64,000 bases of DNA from Cellvibrio mixtus subsp. mixtus J3-8 (GCF_000766945.1 NZ_ALBT01000033.1:62001-126000); one strand, 5' to 3'; shown: positions 9,145 through 19,012, numbered from the stretch's first letter. A program made the numbers and translations. Notes: generated from the sequence alone by a model not told the origin.

Positions 9145-10401
9145 ATGTCTGGATTTATTTCGATAGTGCGCCCTTTAACGGCGCTGTTATTGACCACTGT
9201 TGTGCTGATTGGTTGCGAACAACAATCCTCATCAACTACGCCGCCCCAGGTTACCGGGGAAACAGTCACAGCGACTGAATCTACCTCTGCCAATCATGCA
9301 TTTAAGTTGATTGATAAAGATGCGACGCCGGCAACAGTTGCGCTGTACAACAACCTCGCGGCATTGCGTGGCAAGCATTTTTTGTTCGGTCACCAGGACA
9401 GCCTCGCCTATGGCGTTAAGTGGGAAGGTGAACTTGATCGCTCCGATATCCGCGATGTGACCGGCTCCAACCCCGCCGTATACGGGTGGGAAATTGGCGG
9501 TTTGGAACTCGGCCATGAAAAAAACCTGGACGGTGTTAATTTCAAACAAATGCAGGAATGGATCAAAGCCGGTTTCAGCCGCGGTGGCGTCATCACCATC
9601 AGTTGGCATATGTACAGCCCGGTGTCCGGTGGCAATTCCTGGGATAAAACGCCCACTGTTCACGAATTGGTTCCCGGTGGGGCAAAACATGAAGAGCTTA
9701 AAAAATATCTGGATACGTTTGTCGCATTCAATAAAGCATTAGTAGTTACCGATGCGCAAGGCAAACAGCAACAGGTCCCGGTGATTTTTCGCCCCTGGCA
9801 TGAACACAACGGCGATTGGTTCTGGTGGGGCAAAGGCCACGCCAGCGAACAGGATTACATCAGCCTGTATCAATTCACGGTGAAATATTTGCGCGATGAA
9901 AAAAACCAGCACAATTTGATTTTCGCCTACTCACCGGATCGCAGTCGCATCGACCTGGCGAAATTTGAAAGCGATTATTTTTACGGGTATCCCGGCGATG
10001 AATATGTAGATGTAATAGGTTTGGATAACTATTGGGATTTGGGGCACGAATCCAATACTGCCAATGCCGATGAACAAAAAGCCAATTTTACTGCTGCGTT
10101 GAAAGGTATTTCCAAAATCGCCCAGGTGCGCCACAAAATTGCAGCGCTTACTGAAACCGGCAATAACGGTTTGAAAATTCCCAACATTTGGACCGACCGT
10201 ATTCTTGGCCCGGTATTGGCAGACCCGGACGCGCAATTAATTACCTACGTTCTGGTATGGCGCAACGCCAATACCGCGCGCGAAAAGACCGAACAGTTTT
10301 ATGCTCCTTACACAGGTCAATCAACTGCAGGGAATTTCAAAGCATTTTTTGAAAATCCGGTGGTGATGTTTGAGAGTGAACTGCCAGCGTTATATCAATA
10401 A
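9145..10401 (+). CDS. GH26 beta-1,4-mannanase lipoprotein (Man26C-like)
   Basis: 418-residue outer-surface or periplasmic lipoprotein; signal peptide with lipobox LIGC, then a Ser/Thr-rich linker and a single GH26 (beta/alpha)8 domain. The acid/base is Glu220 in FRPWHEHNGDWFWWG and the nucleophile is Glu337 in ALTETGNNG. Length and residue positions closely resemble Cellvibrio japonicus Man26C, known as a mannobiose-releasing enzyme, and differ from the endo-acting Man26A; that subtype is inference from pattern. FLFGHQDSLAYG at the domain start is family-typical. AGGAG precedes ATG 9145. Monocistronic, with its own terminator. Confidence 0.92.
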   Translation: MSGFISIVRPLTALLLTTVVLIGCEQQSSSTTPPQVTGETVTATESTSANHAFKLIDKDATPATVALYNNLAALRGKHFLFGHQDSLAYGVKWEGELDRSDIRDVTGSNPAVYGWEIGGLELGHEKNLDGVNFKQMQEWIKAGFSRGGVITISWHMYSPVSGGNSWDKTPTVHELVPGGAKHEELKKYLDTFVAFNKALVVTDAQGKQQQVPVIFRPWHEHNGDWFWWGKGHASEQDYISLYQFTVKYLRDEKNQHNLIFAYSPDRSRIDLAKFESDYFYGYPGDEYVDVIGLDNYWDLGHESNTANADEQKANFTAALKGISKIAQVRHKIAALTETGNNGLKIPNIWTDRILGPVLADPDAQLITYVLVWRNANTAREKTEQFYAPYTGQSTAGNFKAFFENPVVMFESELPALYQ

Positions 10402-10426
10402 AACGCGATTAATAATATTTGATGGG

Positions 10427-10450
10427 AGGAGCCGGAAGGCTCCTTTTCTT
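10427..10450 (+). terminator. rho-independent terminator after GH26 gene
   Basis: AGGAGCC (10427-10433), GGAA tetraloop, GGCTCCT (10438-10444), then TTTCTT. Lies 26 bp after the stop. Confidence 0.88.
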
Positions 10451-10669
10451 CTTGTACCAGCCACGTGGATTTGCCAATAGAAATCAATAATGACAGTAAT
10501 ACCAGAAATAAGCTGACCGCATTATGCGTTCACCCGGCAGGTGGCTTCTCGGCACCACAGGACGGTACAAATGCGTTCTACCAAAGTGGTTGTGAATTGG
10601 AACGCTTACGCTTTCGTTTTAACCGTTATTAAAATCTGAATGTTTTTTTAAGATTTTAATATGCCGTTC
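10451..10669 (+). other. structured intergenic stretch, possible ncRNA or leader
   Basis: No credible open frame. It holds a 10-bp AT-rich stem (10629-10638 / 10651-10660, T-rich loop) and further short inverted repeats around 10545-10620, and is followed by a terminator-like hairpin at 10670. A transcript starting after the GH26 terminator would end there before reaching the PEP-CTERM gene. Confidence 0.35.
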
Positions 10670-10706
10670 AAGCCCGCTATTTGGTTTCAAATATCGGGCT
10701 TTTTTC
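10670..10706 (+). terminator. orphan terminator between GH26 and PEP-CTERM genes
   Basis: AAGCCCG (10670-10676) pairs with CGGGCTT (10695-10701); an inner AT-rich stem extends it, and a T tract follows. No gene ends within 260 bp upstream except GH26, which already has its own terminator. Confidence 0.7.
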
Positions 10707-10901
10707 ATTGATAATTTTTATCAATGAAATAATGTCCATCGCTGTCATTTTATGACTGTCGGCTAAATTGACAGGTTTTTGTGATGTGGTTTTCATTAAA
10801 TGGCACGCATAATTGATCTTAAACGAAAAATCCAAACAGGCATGGTTCCTGCTTTAAGCGAAAAGCAAAATAAGACGATTACTACAAGCAAGGAGATCTT
10901 T

Positions 10902-11810
10902 ATGAATTTTTATTCCAAGCTGCTCGCAGCATCCAGTTTAAGTGTATGTTCGCTGGCGGCCAGCGCCGGCGTACTGGATTACAACCTGGTGTTAACCGGC
11001 AACCTCTCCGGTGCCGTTCACGTCGAAGGCGCTACTTTTGTTGGCGGCAACCTGCATTCGCCCGAGTTATCCGAATTCAACCATAAAGGCTACACCCCGG
11101 TTAGCTTTGACGGTCTTGAAGTCGCCGGTAATGTCAGCGGCCAAATGAAAATTTTGGGTGGTGAAACGGCGGTGTATAACACTAAAAGTGCTGGCACTGT
11201 GATCGAATGTGTAGGTAGTTCTAACTGCACCACAGGCGGTGTGGACCTTTCAGCGAAAAAAACAGCGCTGGCAGGAGAGATAAGCAGCCTGTCAAACAGC
11301 TACAAAAATTTGATCAGCAACGCTACTGCTAACATCAGCGGCAACCAGGTCAAACTGCAATACACCGGTAGCGATGATTTGGCGATTTTTAATCTGAATG
11401 CCGCGGATATTTTCTTCCAGAATTCCGGCATTGAATTGCTGTTGGGCTCTGCCACTAAAGTTATTATCAACGTGTCCGGTAACGTGGATGTGATCAATAC
11501 CAACCTCAACGGCGGCTGGAATTATTCCAACACTTTGTGGAATTTCTATGACGCGACCAGCCTTGATTTCAATTACATGGCGGTAAGGGGTTCAGTATTG
11601 GCAGCCAATGCAGACGTATTTGATGCAGCAGGTTTTGATGGCTCGCTCTACGCCAAGTCATACACTAACACCACCTTGCGTGAAATCCACGGTTTCTTCT
11701 GGACTCCTCCGGAAACTGAAACCGAAGTTCCGGAGCCATCAGCATTGATATTGTTGTTGAGCGGTTTGGGACTGGTTGGTTTGGGCCGTTTCCGTCGTCG
11801 CGCCAAGTAA
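10902..11810 (+). CDS. PEP-CTERM choice-of-anchor A family secreted protein
   Basis: 302-residue exported protein: signal peptide (about 1-23, SLAASAG), a choice-of-anchor-A beta-rich domain (YNLVLTGNLSGAVHVEG, FVGGNL), and a C-terminal VPEPSALILLLSGLGLVGLG plus RRRAK sorting signal. Such proteins are cut and anchored or released by an exosortase, which is not in this window. The frame opens upstream at 10800, but ATG 10902 with AAGGAG at 10890-10895 directly precedes the signal peptide and is the start. Family members are linked to exopolysaccharide and biofilm; exact role unknown. Confidence 0.88.
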   Translation: MNFYSKLLAASSLSVCSLAASAGVLDYNLVLTGNLSGAVHVEGATFVGGNLHSPELSEFNHKGYTPVSFDGLEVAGNVSGQMKILGGETAVYNTKSAGTVIECVGSSNCTTGGVDLSAKKTALAGEISSLSNSYKNLISNATANISGNQVKLQYTGSDDLAIFNLNAADIFFQNSGIELLLGSATKVIINVSGNVDVINTNLNGGWNYSNTLWNFYDATSLDFNYMAVRGSVLAANADVFDAAGFDGSLYAKSYTNTTLREIHGFFWTPPETETEVPEPSALILLLSGLGLVGLGRFRRRAK

Positions 11811-11844
11811 AACCACAACCGAAAAATTGCTGATTTTTTGTTGT

Positions 11845-11893
11845 AAAAAAACCGGGTAACTTTTGAAATGCAGTTCAGTTGGCCCGGTTTTTT
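11845..11893. terminator. convergent terminator (PEP-CTERM gene / MCP gene)
   Basis: Inverted repeat of 11 bp, AAAAAACCGGG (11845-11855) with CCCGGTTTTTT (11883-11893), across a 27-nt loop. T runs occur on both strands. Confidence 0.7.
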
Positions 11894-11912
11894 CGTTTGA
11901 TATTTTGCTTTT

Positions 11913-13532
11913 TTAAATAGCGAAATGCGCAATCTGGGTTTCGAGCCCTTTCGCTGTACCATCCAATTGTTGGGCGATTTGCGCAGATTTTTGTGCATCG
12001 CGATTCAAACTGCTGATTAATCCCACCACTTTCACGATATTTTTATTGATCTCTTCGGCGGTATAGCTCTGCTCCTCAGCGGCGGTGGCAATTTGCATAT
12101 TCATACCCAAAATCGCTGAAATCGATTGGGTAATTTGATTAATTGCCTGGCCTGCTTGCCCGGCCATCTCCAGGGTAACACCGGTTTTTTCCTGGCTGAC
12201 TTTCATCGCAGTCATGGCTTTGGTCGCGCCTTGTTGCACTGCTTCAATAATCTGCTGGATTTCCGCTGTCGAATCCTGCGTGCGTTTCGCCAGCGAGCGA
12301 ACCTCATCGGCCACCACCGCAAAGCCACGGCCCTGGTCGCCAGCGCGCGCCGCTTCAATCGCGGCGTTCAATGCGAGCAAGTTGGTTTGCTCGGCAACAC
12401 TTTTGATTACGTCGAGCACGCTGCCGATGCGCAAGGTGTCGCTCTCCAGTTGCGTCATGGCCGCGCCCACGTGGTTTACTTCATGGCTCAATTGGTTTAT
12501 CGCATCGAGCGTATTGTCCATCACACTCAAACCTTGCCGCGCATTGTTATCAGCCGATTGTGCAGCATCCGCCGCGCCGCTGGCATTGCCTGCAACTTCC
12601 TGCACAGTCGCACTCATTTCGGTGATAGCCGCCGACACCTGATCGGTAGCGTGATGGGTGTCATCGGCATAAGTCGCCAATGATGATGAACTCTGGGTAA
12701 TCGCATTCGATGCCTGGCTCAAGCTGTTCATGGAATTTTGCACTGCCGTTACCACATCCACGATGCTTTGCTGCACTTGCTGGATACTGGTGCTCAAACG
12801 CCCTAACTCACCGGAATCGGAAAAACGCAATTGCTGGCGGAAGTTGCCTTCAGCCAGTAGGGATAGATGGGAATTAATTTGTGCCAGCGGCAAAATCAAA
12901 CTTTTGCGCAAGATAAACAGCACCAGGAACACCACTGAAATTGCGCCGAGGATAATCAATGCATTGGACCAAAGGGACACGCTGCTGCTAACGGTGAGGT
13001 TGTGCTCGGTATCCCTGGCTACTGCTTCGCTAATCAGCTTCGCCGATTCTTCCAGCAAGGCGCTCGGTTCGCGGTCTATTCCGGTTACGGCTTTATCGCC
13101 GGCAGTTGGATCAAAATCGGCACTTTTAAAGGCTTCCAGCCCGGCTTTATAACGGCCAAATGCCTGCTCGTGGGCTTTGAGGAAGGCATCAACTTTTTGG
13201 TGGCTCACTCCACTCAGCGTTCTGTCCAGTTCGGCACCTTGTTGCTGGATCTCTTTGTGCAAGGTTTCAAATTGCGTCCAATGCTGGTTGAGTTTCACCG
13301 GATCCTTACCGCGCAACAGTACGTTTTTCCATTCCTGGACCTGGACTTTGAATTTGAAATTCATCGCGTTAATGCTGCGCTCTTGTGCGACGGCGCCAGC
13401 AATCAGTTGGTTGTAATCAGTGATAGTCCGGCTTAACAGCGAAATGGCGATGCCGCTGATAATTACGAACAAAATCACACCAGCGCCGACAGCGACAACC
13501 AGGCGGCCCTGGATACTGGAAAAGGAAAACAT
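11913..13532 (-). CDS. methyl-accepting chemotaxis protein
   Basis: 539-residue transmembrane chemoreceptor. TM1 lies at about 9-32, followed by a periplasmic helical sensor of about 160 residues resembling a four-helix bundle, TM2 at about 200-226, a HAMP region, and a long cytoplasmic coiled coil. The signalling tip is near-invariant ([35 protein letters not shown]). The ligand is not predictable. It does not end in an NWETF-like CheR/CheB tether. GAGG precedes ATG 13532 on the minus strand. No other chemotaxis genes are nearby. Confidence 0.95.
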   Translation of the reverse strand: MFSFSSIQGRLVVAVGAGVILFVIISGIAISLLSRTITDYNQLIAGAVAQERSINAMNFKFKVQVQEWKNVLLRGKDPVKLNQHWTQFETLHKEIQQQGAELDRTLSGVSHQKVDAFLKAHEQAFGRYKAGLEAFKSADFDPTAGDKAVTGIDREPSALLEESAKLISEAVARDTEHNLTVSSSVSLWSNALIILGAISVVFLVLFILRKSLILPLAQINSHLSLLAEGNFRQQLRFSDSGELGRLSTSIQQVQQSIVDVVTAVQNSMNSLSQASNAITQSSSSLATYADDTHHATDQVSAAITEMSATVQEVAGNASGAADAAQSADNNARQGLSVMDNTLDAINQLSHEVNHVGAAMTQLESDTLRIGSVLDVIKSVAEQTNLLALNAAIEAARAGDQGRGFAVVADEVRSLAKRTQDSTAEIQQIIEAVQQGATKAMTAMKVSQEKTGVTLEMAGQAGQAINQITQSISAILGMNMQIATAAEEQSYTAEEINKNIVKVVGLISSLNRDAQKSAQIAQQLDGTAKGLETQIAHFAI

Positions 13533-13589
13533 AGGAAATGCCTCAAAAAAAACCGGGGAGAGTGGACGGTTCTTTGAGTATAGGTAAAG

Positions 13590-13626
13590 AAAACGCAGCG
13601 GAGTGTGTATTTATCTGCCGCGTTTT
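13590..13626 (-). terminator. probable rpiA terminator
   Basis: AAAACGC (13590-13596) pairs with GCGTTTT (13620-13626). Read on the minus strand it is followed by a T-rich stretch (CTTTACC) just past the rpiA stop. The loop is long, so strength is uncertain. Confidence 0.45.
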
Positions 13627-13639
13627 TTGGGAAAAGGAA

Positions 13640-14314
13640 TTAGCGTGGCAGCAGGGTTTTTACACCGTCTTTGGTGCCGAGCAGTAAAACATCCGCCGGT
13701 TTTGCTGCAAATAAACCGTTCGTAACTACACCAGTTATCTGGTTAATACGATTTTCCAGCGCGACCGGATCAACAATCTGCAAATTGAAAACATCCAGGA
13801 TCACGTTGCCGTTATCGGTCACAACGCCATCGCGATAAACCGGTGCGCCGCCCAACTTGACCAGTTCGCGGGCGACGTAAGAGCGCGCCATCGGGATCAC
13901 CTCCACCGGCAGCGGGAATTTACCCAGCACATCAACCCACTTGCTTTCGTCGGCGATGCACACAAATTCCTTTGAAACGGCGCGCACGATTTTCTCGCGC
14001 GTCAGGGCTGCACCGCCACCTTTGATCAGGTGCAGATACGGATTGCTTTCATCGGCGCCGTCCACATACACCACCAGCTCGCTGACCGAGTTACAGTCCA
14101 ATACGTCAATCCCGAGTTTTTTCAAACGCTCGGCGGACGCATCGGAACTGGCAACAGCCCCGGAAAACAGGGATTTGATCTCGCCCAGGTAATCGATAAA
14201 AAAATTCGCGGTCGAACCGGTGCCCACACCGATAATCGAATCGCTGAACAATTTGGGTTTGATGTATTCAATCGCGGCACGCGCGACGGCTTGTTTGAGT
14301 TGATCCTGGGTCAT
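13640..14314 (-). CDS. rpiA: ribose-5-phosphate isomerase A
   Basis: Interconverts ribose 5-phosphate and ribulose 5-phosphate in the pentose phosphate pathway. 224 residues, the usual RpiA length. Motifs: [13 protein letters not shown] (phosphate loop), [26 protein letters not shown] containing the catalytic Asp/Glu/Lys cluster, and [16 protein letters not shown] 14314 follows GAGACC on the minus strand. It is divergent from ilvA, a conserved arrangement in pseudomonads and relatives. Confidence 0.97.
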   Translation of the reverse strand: MTQDQLKQAVARAAIEYIKPKLFSDSIIGVGTGSTANFFIDYLGEIKSLFSGAVASSDASAERLKKLGIDVLDCNSVSELVVYVDGADESNPYLHLIKGGGAALTREKIVRAVSKEFVCIADESKWVDVLGKFPLPVEVIPMARSYVARELVKLGGAPVYRDGVVTDNGNVILDVFNLQIVDPVALENRINQITGVVTNGLFAAKPADVLLLGTKDGVKTLLPR

Positions 14315-14353
14315 AGTGGTCTCGTGCTAATAGTGAGCCCGCCAGTCACAAAC

Positions 14354-14452
14354 GGTTTGGGGTTCGGGATACGCCGTACTTTCCATTAAGGAAAGCATCC
14401 ATGGGGGCTTGTCACCGACATCCCTGTCTCCAACAGTCTCGAACCCCGAACC
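14354..14452. repeat. long inverted repeat between rpiA and ilvA
   Basis: 14354-14369 and 14437-14452 are complementary at 14 of 16 positions (GGTTtGGGGTTCGgGA type arms). The enclosed stretch holds a second hairpin, CTTTCC-ATTAA-GGAAAG, at about 14379-14395. No gene is seen. It could be a structured leader of either gene or a small RNA. Confidence 0.55.
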
Positions 14453-14590
14453 ACTTGCGTCTGGCTACTTGTGAAATTCGGGCGGGATCGCCAAAAAACT
14501 TGCCGCATTATACGGATATCGCCGTGCCAGCGGCGGCCAAATTGTTTACACTGCGGCGACTTTTTTCACTCTGCAAAAGCAAGAAGCACC

Positions 14591-16105
14591 ATGCCTGAAT
14601 CCTACATAAAACGTATCCTCAACGCCCGCATCTACGATCTGGCGATAGAAACCCCGCTTGATGAAGCGCGTTTGCTCTCAGCGCGCACCGGCAATAACGT
14701 GTTGCTCAAGCGTGAAGACTTGCAACCGGTGTTCTCGTTCAAACTGCGCGGCGCTTACAACAAGCTGCAGCAGTTGACCGAAGAGGAACGCAATCGCGGT
14801 GTGATTTGCGCCTCGGCCGGTAACCACGCGCAAGGTGTTGCGCTCGGCTCCCAGCATTTGGGCATCAAAGCCACCATCGTGATGCCGCGCACAACGCCGG
14901 CGATTAAAGTTGATGCCGTAAAAGCGCGCGGTGCGAAAGTCGTACTGCACGGTGATAACTACGATGAAGCCTCCGCCCACGCTAAAAAACTGGTGGAAGA
15001 AAAAGGCCTGACTTATATCCACCCGTTTGATGACCCGGAAGTTATCGCGGGCCAGGGGACTATTGCGATGGAAATCCTGCGCCAGTATCCGGGCAAGATC
15101 GATGCAATTTTTATCGCGGTTGGCGGTGGCGGCTTGGCGGCCGGTATCGGTGCCTATGTGAAATACCTGCGTCCGGAAACCAAAATTATCGCGGTGGAAT
15201 CCGATGAGTCCGCGTGTTTGATGGCGGCTATGGAAAAGAAAAAACGCGTGGTATTGCCGCAGGTCGGCATTTTTGCCGATGGTATTGCGGTGGCCCAAAT
15301 CGGCGAGGAAACGTTCCGCATCCTGCGCAAAGTGGTGGATGAATGCATCACCGTAACGACCGATGAGATTTGCGCGGGTATCAAGGATATCTTTGAAGAC
15401 ACCCGGTCCATCGCTGAACCGGCCGGCGCAACCAGTGTTGCTGGCTTGAAAAAATACGTAGCCAAATACGGCATCACCGGCCAAACGCTGGTGGCGATTG
15501 ATTGCGGTGCAAACATCAATTTTGACCGTTTGCGTTATATCAGCGAACGCACCGAAATTGGCGAGCAGCGCGAAGCGATTCTGGCGGTGACCATTCCCGA
15601 GCGCCCCGGTGCTTATAAGGAATTTTGCAAAGCGCTCGGCAAGCGCAATATCACCGAATTCAATTACCGCTATGCGGACCCGACCAACGCCAAGATTTTT
15701 GTCGGCGTACAGGTTGGCGCCGGCGGTAATGATCGCGCGGATCTGGTCGCCGAGTTAAAAACGCAGGGTTACGATTTGGTCGACATGACCGAAAATGAGT
15801 TGGCCAAATTGCACATCCGCCATTTGGTCGGCGGCCATGCCCCACAAATCACCGACGAAGTGCTCTATCGCTTCGAGTTCCCGGAGCGTCCGGGCGCGTT
15901 GATGACTTTCCTGACCAAGGTGGCGGGCCGCTGGAATATCTCCCTGTTCCACTACCGCAACCACGGTTCAGCGTCCGCGCGTGTTCTGGTAGGCATGCAA
16001 GTTCCAAAAAAGGAATACGCCGAATTAAAAGCGTTTTTGAACGAGCTGAATTATCCCTACTGGGATGAAACCAATAACGAGGCGTATAAGTTTTTCTTGA
16101 GCTAA
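14591..16105 (+). CDS. ilvA: threonine ammonia-lyase, biosynthetic
   Basis: PLP enzyme converting threonine to 2-oxobutanoate, the first committed step to isoleucine. 504 residues: fold-type II catalytic domain (1-320) with PLP Lys51 in FSFKLRGAYNK, SAGNHAQGVALG, the glycine loop AVGGGGLAAGI, and two C-terminal ACT-like regulatory domains (about 325-504; VTIPERPGAYKEF and FEFPERPGALMTF) that sense isoleucine and valine in this class. The frame is open back to 14471, but ATG 14591 begins at the family start and is chosen. Divergent from rpiA. Confidence 0.97.
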   Translation: MPESYIKRILNARIYDLAIETPLDEARLLSARTGNNVLLKREDLQPVFSFKLRGAYNKLQQLTEEERNRGVICASAGNHAQGVALGSQHLGIKATIVMPRTTPAIKVDAVKARGAKVVLHGDNYDEASAHAKKLVEEKGLTYIHPFDDPEVIAGQGTIAMEILRQYPGKIDAIFIAVGGGGLAAGIGAYVKYLRPETKIIAVESDESACLMAAMEKKKRVVLPQVGIFADGIAVAQIGEETFRILRKVVDECITVTTDEICAGIKDIFEDTRSIAEPAGATSVAGLKKYVAKYGITGQTLVAIDCGANINFDRLRYISERTEIGEQREAILAVTIPERPGAYKEFCKALGKRNITEFNYRYADPTNAKIFVGVQVGAGGNDRADLVAELKTQGYDLVDMTENELAKLHIRHLVGGHAPQITDEVLYRFEFPERPGALMTFLTKVAGRWNISLFHYRNHGSASARVLVGMQVPKKEYAELKAFLNELNYPYWDETNNEAYKFFLS

Positions 16106-16123
16106 AAACCTCGCGATCCAATG

Positions 16124-16149
16124 AAAAGGGCGCTTCGGCGCCCTTTTTT
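16124..16149 (+). terminator. rho-independent terminator after ilvA
   Basis: AAAAGGGCGC, TTCG tetraloop, GCGCCCTTTT (16124-16133 / 16138-16147) followed by T residues, 18 bp after the stop. Confidence 0.93.
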
Positions 16150-16257
16150 CTTTCCCCGGCATTTTGCACTGCAGCGGCTATTCTTAAACCTGCGTTCTAA
16201 TCCTCAGGGTTAATTTATGTTCAGACACTGGCGGTCTGTTGATTTTGGTGTAATCTG

Positions 16258-16269
16258 GACAACGTTGTC
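16258..16269 (+). promoter_or_regulatory. LacI-family (NagR-like) operator upstream of GH20 gene
   Basis: GACAACGTTGTC is a perfect 12-bp palindrome with the central CG expected of LacI-family operators, 72 bp before the hexosaminidase start. It resembles the GlcNAc-responsive NagR sites described in Shewanella and related bacteria. No regulator gene is in the window, so the assignment is inference. Confidence 0.55.
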
Positions 16270-16341
16270 AGAAAAATTCTAACGCCAATAACAACTATTG
16301 GATGACTAATCAACCCCAATCTATGCGGCTGGAGTCCAATT

Positions 16342-18930
16342 ATGAAACAACCCCCAATAAAACAACCCCGTCAACCAATCAGTGTGCGCCTTGGGCTGCT
16401 CGCGCTCGCGCTTGGGCTTGCGCAGGGGGCCAGTGCCGCTAATTTAAGCCAGCAACAACTCAACGATATTGCCCGCAATACCAAAGTGGGCTTCGGTGTA
16501 ATCAGCAATTTTGCCGCCAAGCCGCAAGCCCATGTCACCATCACCAATGGTTCATCGGCCTTGCCGGCGGGCGCGGGCGATTGGCGAATTTATTTTCATT
16601 CCGTACGCAAGCTGGATGCTGCGCAAGTCGAAGGTTTGAGCTTGCGCCATGTACAGGGCGATTTGCATGAGTTATCACCCACCGCTGCCTTTAAAGGCCT
16701 GGCAGCAAATGCGAAGCTGGATTTTCCCTATACCGCAGGTGCCCATCTGGTGAGCTACACCGATTTTATGCCGCGTGCATTTATCGCCCAGGCAGGTTTG
16801 CAGCCGGAAGTTTTTGTTAATACTGACACCGAAAATTTAAGTGAATTTGTCGAGCCATTCAGCAAGCCCGAACAGCAATTGCGGGCGAGCAATGATGAAT
16901 ATCCAATAGCGACTGCCGCAACGCGCTACCAGGATAACCTCGCCGTAAATGCGGCGGCCATCAAAGTGGATAGCAGCCCGAAAATTATTCCAACACCTGC
17001 CGAAGTTAAATACCGCAAAGACGCTGTTACGCTCGACAGCAACTGGCAAATCCATTTCGCCGGGCGGTTGACCGGTGAGGCAAAATATTTCGCCGACCAA
17101 TTAAAAGCGTATGGCTTAACGGTAAAAACCGTTGCGGAACATTTGCCTGTGTCGGGCAAAGTGATCGAAGTAAAAGTGGATAAATCAATCGGTAATGCCG
17201 AGGGTTACACACTGAATATTGCTGCTGACAAAATTACTATTGTGGGCGGTGATAACGCCGGTGCCTTCTACGGTATCCAAAGTGTATTGAGTTTATTGCC
17301 GGCGCAAACCGCGAGCAGTTACAACATTCCGCAACTGTCGGCAGTAGATGCGCCGCGTTTTGAGTGGCGTGGTATGCACTACGACATGGGCCGCAATTTC
17401 CACGGCAAGGAATACACCTTGCGTTTGATCGAGCAAATGGCGCGCTACAAACTTAATAAATTGCATCTGCATTTAACCGAGGACGAAGGCTGGCGGATTG
17501 AAATTCCCGGCTTGCCGGAATTGACGGATATCGGCGCGCACCGCTGTTTTGATCTCACCGAACAAACCTGTTTGCTGACCCAACTCGGCACTGGCCCGCA
17601 CAAAACCGGATCAGGAAATGGTTATTACAGCACCGCAGATTTTATTGAAATCTTAAAATATGCGAGCGCGCGTCATATCGAAGTCATTCCGGAAATTGAT
17701 ATGCCCGGCCACGCGCGCGCCGCCGTGAAATCCATGGAAGCGCGTTACAAAAAATTGATCAAGGCGGGCAAAAAAGCAGAAGCCGAGCAATATTTGTTAT
17801 CGGACCCGCAAGACAAATCGCAATACATTACCGTACAAAGTTATACCGACAACTCCATCAACGTGTGCTTGCCATCGACCTATGCCTTTGTTGATAAAGT
17901 GATTTATGAATTGCAGCAAATGTATCGCAAAGCGGGAACAAAACTCGTAACCTTCCATATGGGGGGTGATGAAGTGGGCGCGGGCTCATGGACTGCATCA
18001 CCAGCATGTGACACCTTGTTTGCGAAGGGTGAGCAAGGTGTTGCCGGCGTTGCTGACCTCAAGCCGTATTTTGTCAGCAAAGTGTCAGCCATCAGTTCCC
18101 TGCGTGGTCTGGATCTGGCCGGTTGGGAAGATGGTTTGATGTACGATCCCAATAACACCTTCAACCGCAGCCAGTTTGCTAACAAACATGTATTGGCGAA
18201 TGCCTGGGATAATATTTGGGAATGGGGTGTTGCTGACCGTGCTTATCGTTTAGCTAACGCGGGTTATGAGCCGATTTTATCGCCGGCAACCCATTTGTAT
18301 TTCGATCATCCCTATGAAACCAATGCGGAAGAGCGCGGTTACTACTGGGCAGCGCGTTATACCGATACCGCCAAAGTATTTGGCTTTATGCCGGATAACC
18401 TCTACGCCAACGCCGATAAAACCCGCATGGGCGCACCGATTAAAAATCTCGAGGCGTTAGTTGGGCGTGCGTTGCCGGCATTGGAAAAACCGGAAAACCT
18501 GCGCGGCCTGCAAGGCCAGGTGTGGAGCGAAACCATCCGTACCGGCAAGCAAATGGAAGAGATGATTTATCCGCGCCTGATTCCATTGGCTGAACGCGCA
18601 TGGCACAAAGCGTCATGGGAAGGCGACAAGCCAAATATTGAGGCGCGCAATGCTGAATGGGCAGCCTTCGCGGTGCAATTAGCGGTTAAGGAGTTGCCTA
18701 AACTCGCCGCCCTGGGCGGTAGTTTCTATCTGCCTCCACCGGGTGCAGTTGTCGATGACGGTGTGTTGAAAGCAAATACTGCGTTGCCAGGCCTCAAGCT
18801 TGAATACAGTATCGATAACGGCACTAATTGGGCCACCTACAGTGGTGATGAACGTGTACGCGATGCAAATGCTCTGGTGCGCAGTCGTTTAGGCAATGCT
18901 ACCAGTCGCCCGACTAATGCCACTAAATAA
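16342..18930 (+). CDS. exported GH20 beta-N-acetylhexosaminidase (chitobiase type)
   Basis: 862-residue hydrolase that removes terminal GlcNAc from chito-oligosaccharides or related glycans. Order: signal peptide (about 1-33, GASAAN), CHB_HEX N-terminal carbohydrate-binding-like domain (about 35-180), GH20b domain (about 210-335), GH20 barrel (about 340-770) with FEWRGMHYDMGRNF, HLHLTEDEGWRIEI and the catalytic pair Asp543-Glu544 in HMGGDEVGAGSW, then a short CHB_HEX_C domain (about 790-862). Architecture matches bacterial chitobiases. Likely acts in the periplasm or outside. The perfect palindrome at 16258 suggests GlcNAc-linked control. Monocistronic. Confidence 0.95.
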   Translation: MKQPPIKQPRQPISVRLGLLALALGLAQGASAANLSQQQLNDIARNTKVGFGVISNFAAKPQAHVTITNGSSALPAGAGDWRIYFHSVRKLDAAQVEGLSLRHVQGDLHELSPTAAFKGLAANAKLDFPYTAGAHLVSYTDFMPRAFIAQAGLQPEVFVNTDTENLSEFVEPFSKPEQQLRASNDEYPIATAATRYQDNLAVNAAAIKVDSSPKIIPTPAEVKYRKDAVTLDSNWQIHFAGRLTGEAKYFADQLKAYGLTVKTVAEHLPVSGKVIEVKVDKSIGNAEGYTLNIAADKITIVGGDNAGAFYGIQSVLSLLPAQTASSYNIPQLSAVDAPRFEWRGMHYDMGRNFHGKEYTLRLIEQMARYKLNKLHLHLTEDEGWRIEIPGLPELTDIGAHRCFDLTEQTCLLTQLGTGPHKTGSGNGYYSTADFIEILKYASARHIEVIPEIDMPGHARAAVKSMEARYKKLIKAGKKAEAEQYLLSDPQDKSQYITVQSYTDNSINVCLPSTYAFVDKVIYELQQMYRKAGTKLVTFHMGGDEVGAGSWTASPACDTLFAKGEQGVAGVADLKPYFVSKVSAISSLRGLDLAGWEDGLMYDPNNTFNRSQFANKHVLANAWDNIWEWGVADRAYRLANAGYEPILSPATHLYFDHPYETNAEERGYYWAARYTDTAKVFGFMPDNLYANADKTRMGAPIKNLEALVGRALPALEKPENLRGLQGQVWSETIRTGKQMEEMIYPRLIPLAERAWHKASWEGDKPNIEARNAEWAAFAVQLAVKELPKLAALGGSFYLPPPGAVVDDGVLKANTALPGLKLEYSIDNGTNWATYSGDERVRDANALVRSRLGNATSRPTNATK

Positions 18931-18982
18931 TCGCCGTTTAAGTACTTGATAGAAAACCGCAACGCAAGGATGGGTTGCATAG

Positions 18983-19012
18983 GGTGGTAATTGTTATCGA
19001 TGAATTGCCACC
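18983..19012 (+). terminator. hairpin after GH20 gene
   Basis: GGTGGTAATT (18983-18992) pairs with AATTGCCACC (19003-19012) with one wobble; followed by TTCTTC rather than a clean T run. Confidence 0.45.

Noticed and set aside
14471-14590. N-terminal extension of ilvA
   Set aside because: The 40 extra residues have no family support; ATG 14591 starts at the normal position.
14678-15484. 268-codon minus-strand frame inside ilvA
   Set aside because: Shadow of ilvA; the plus-strand frame has full threonine ammonia-lyase conservation.
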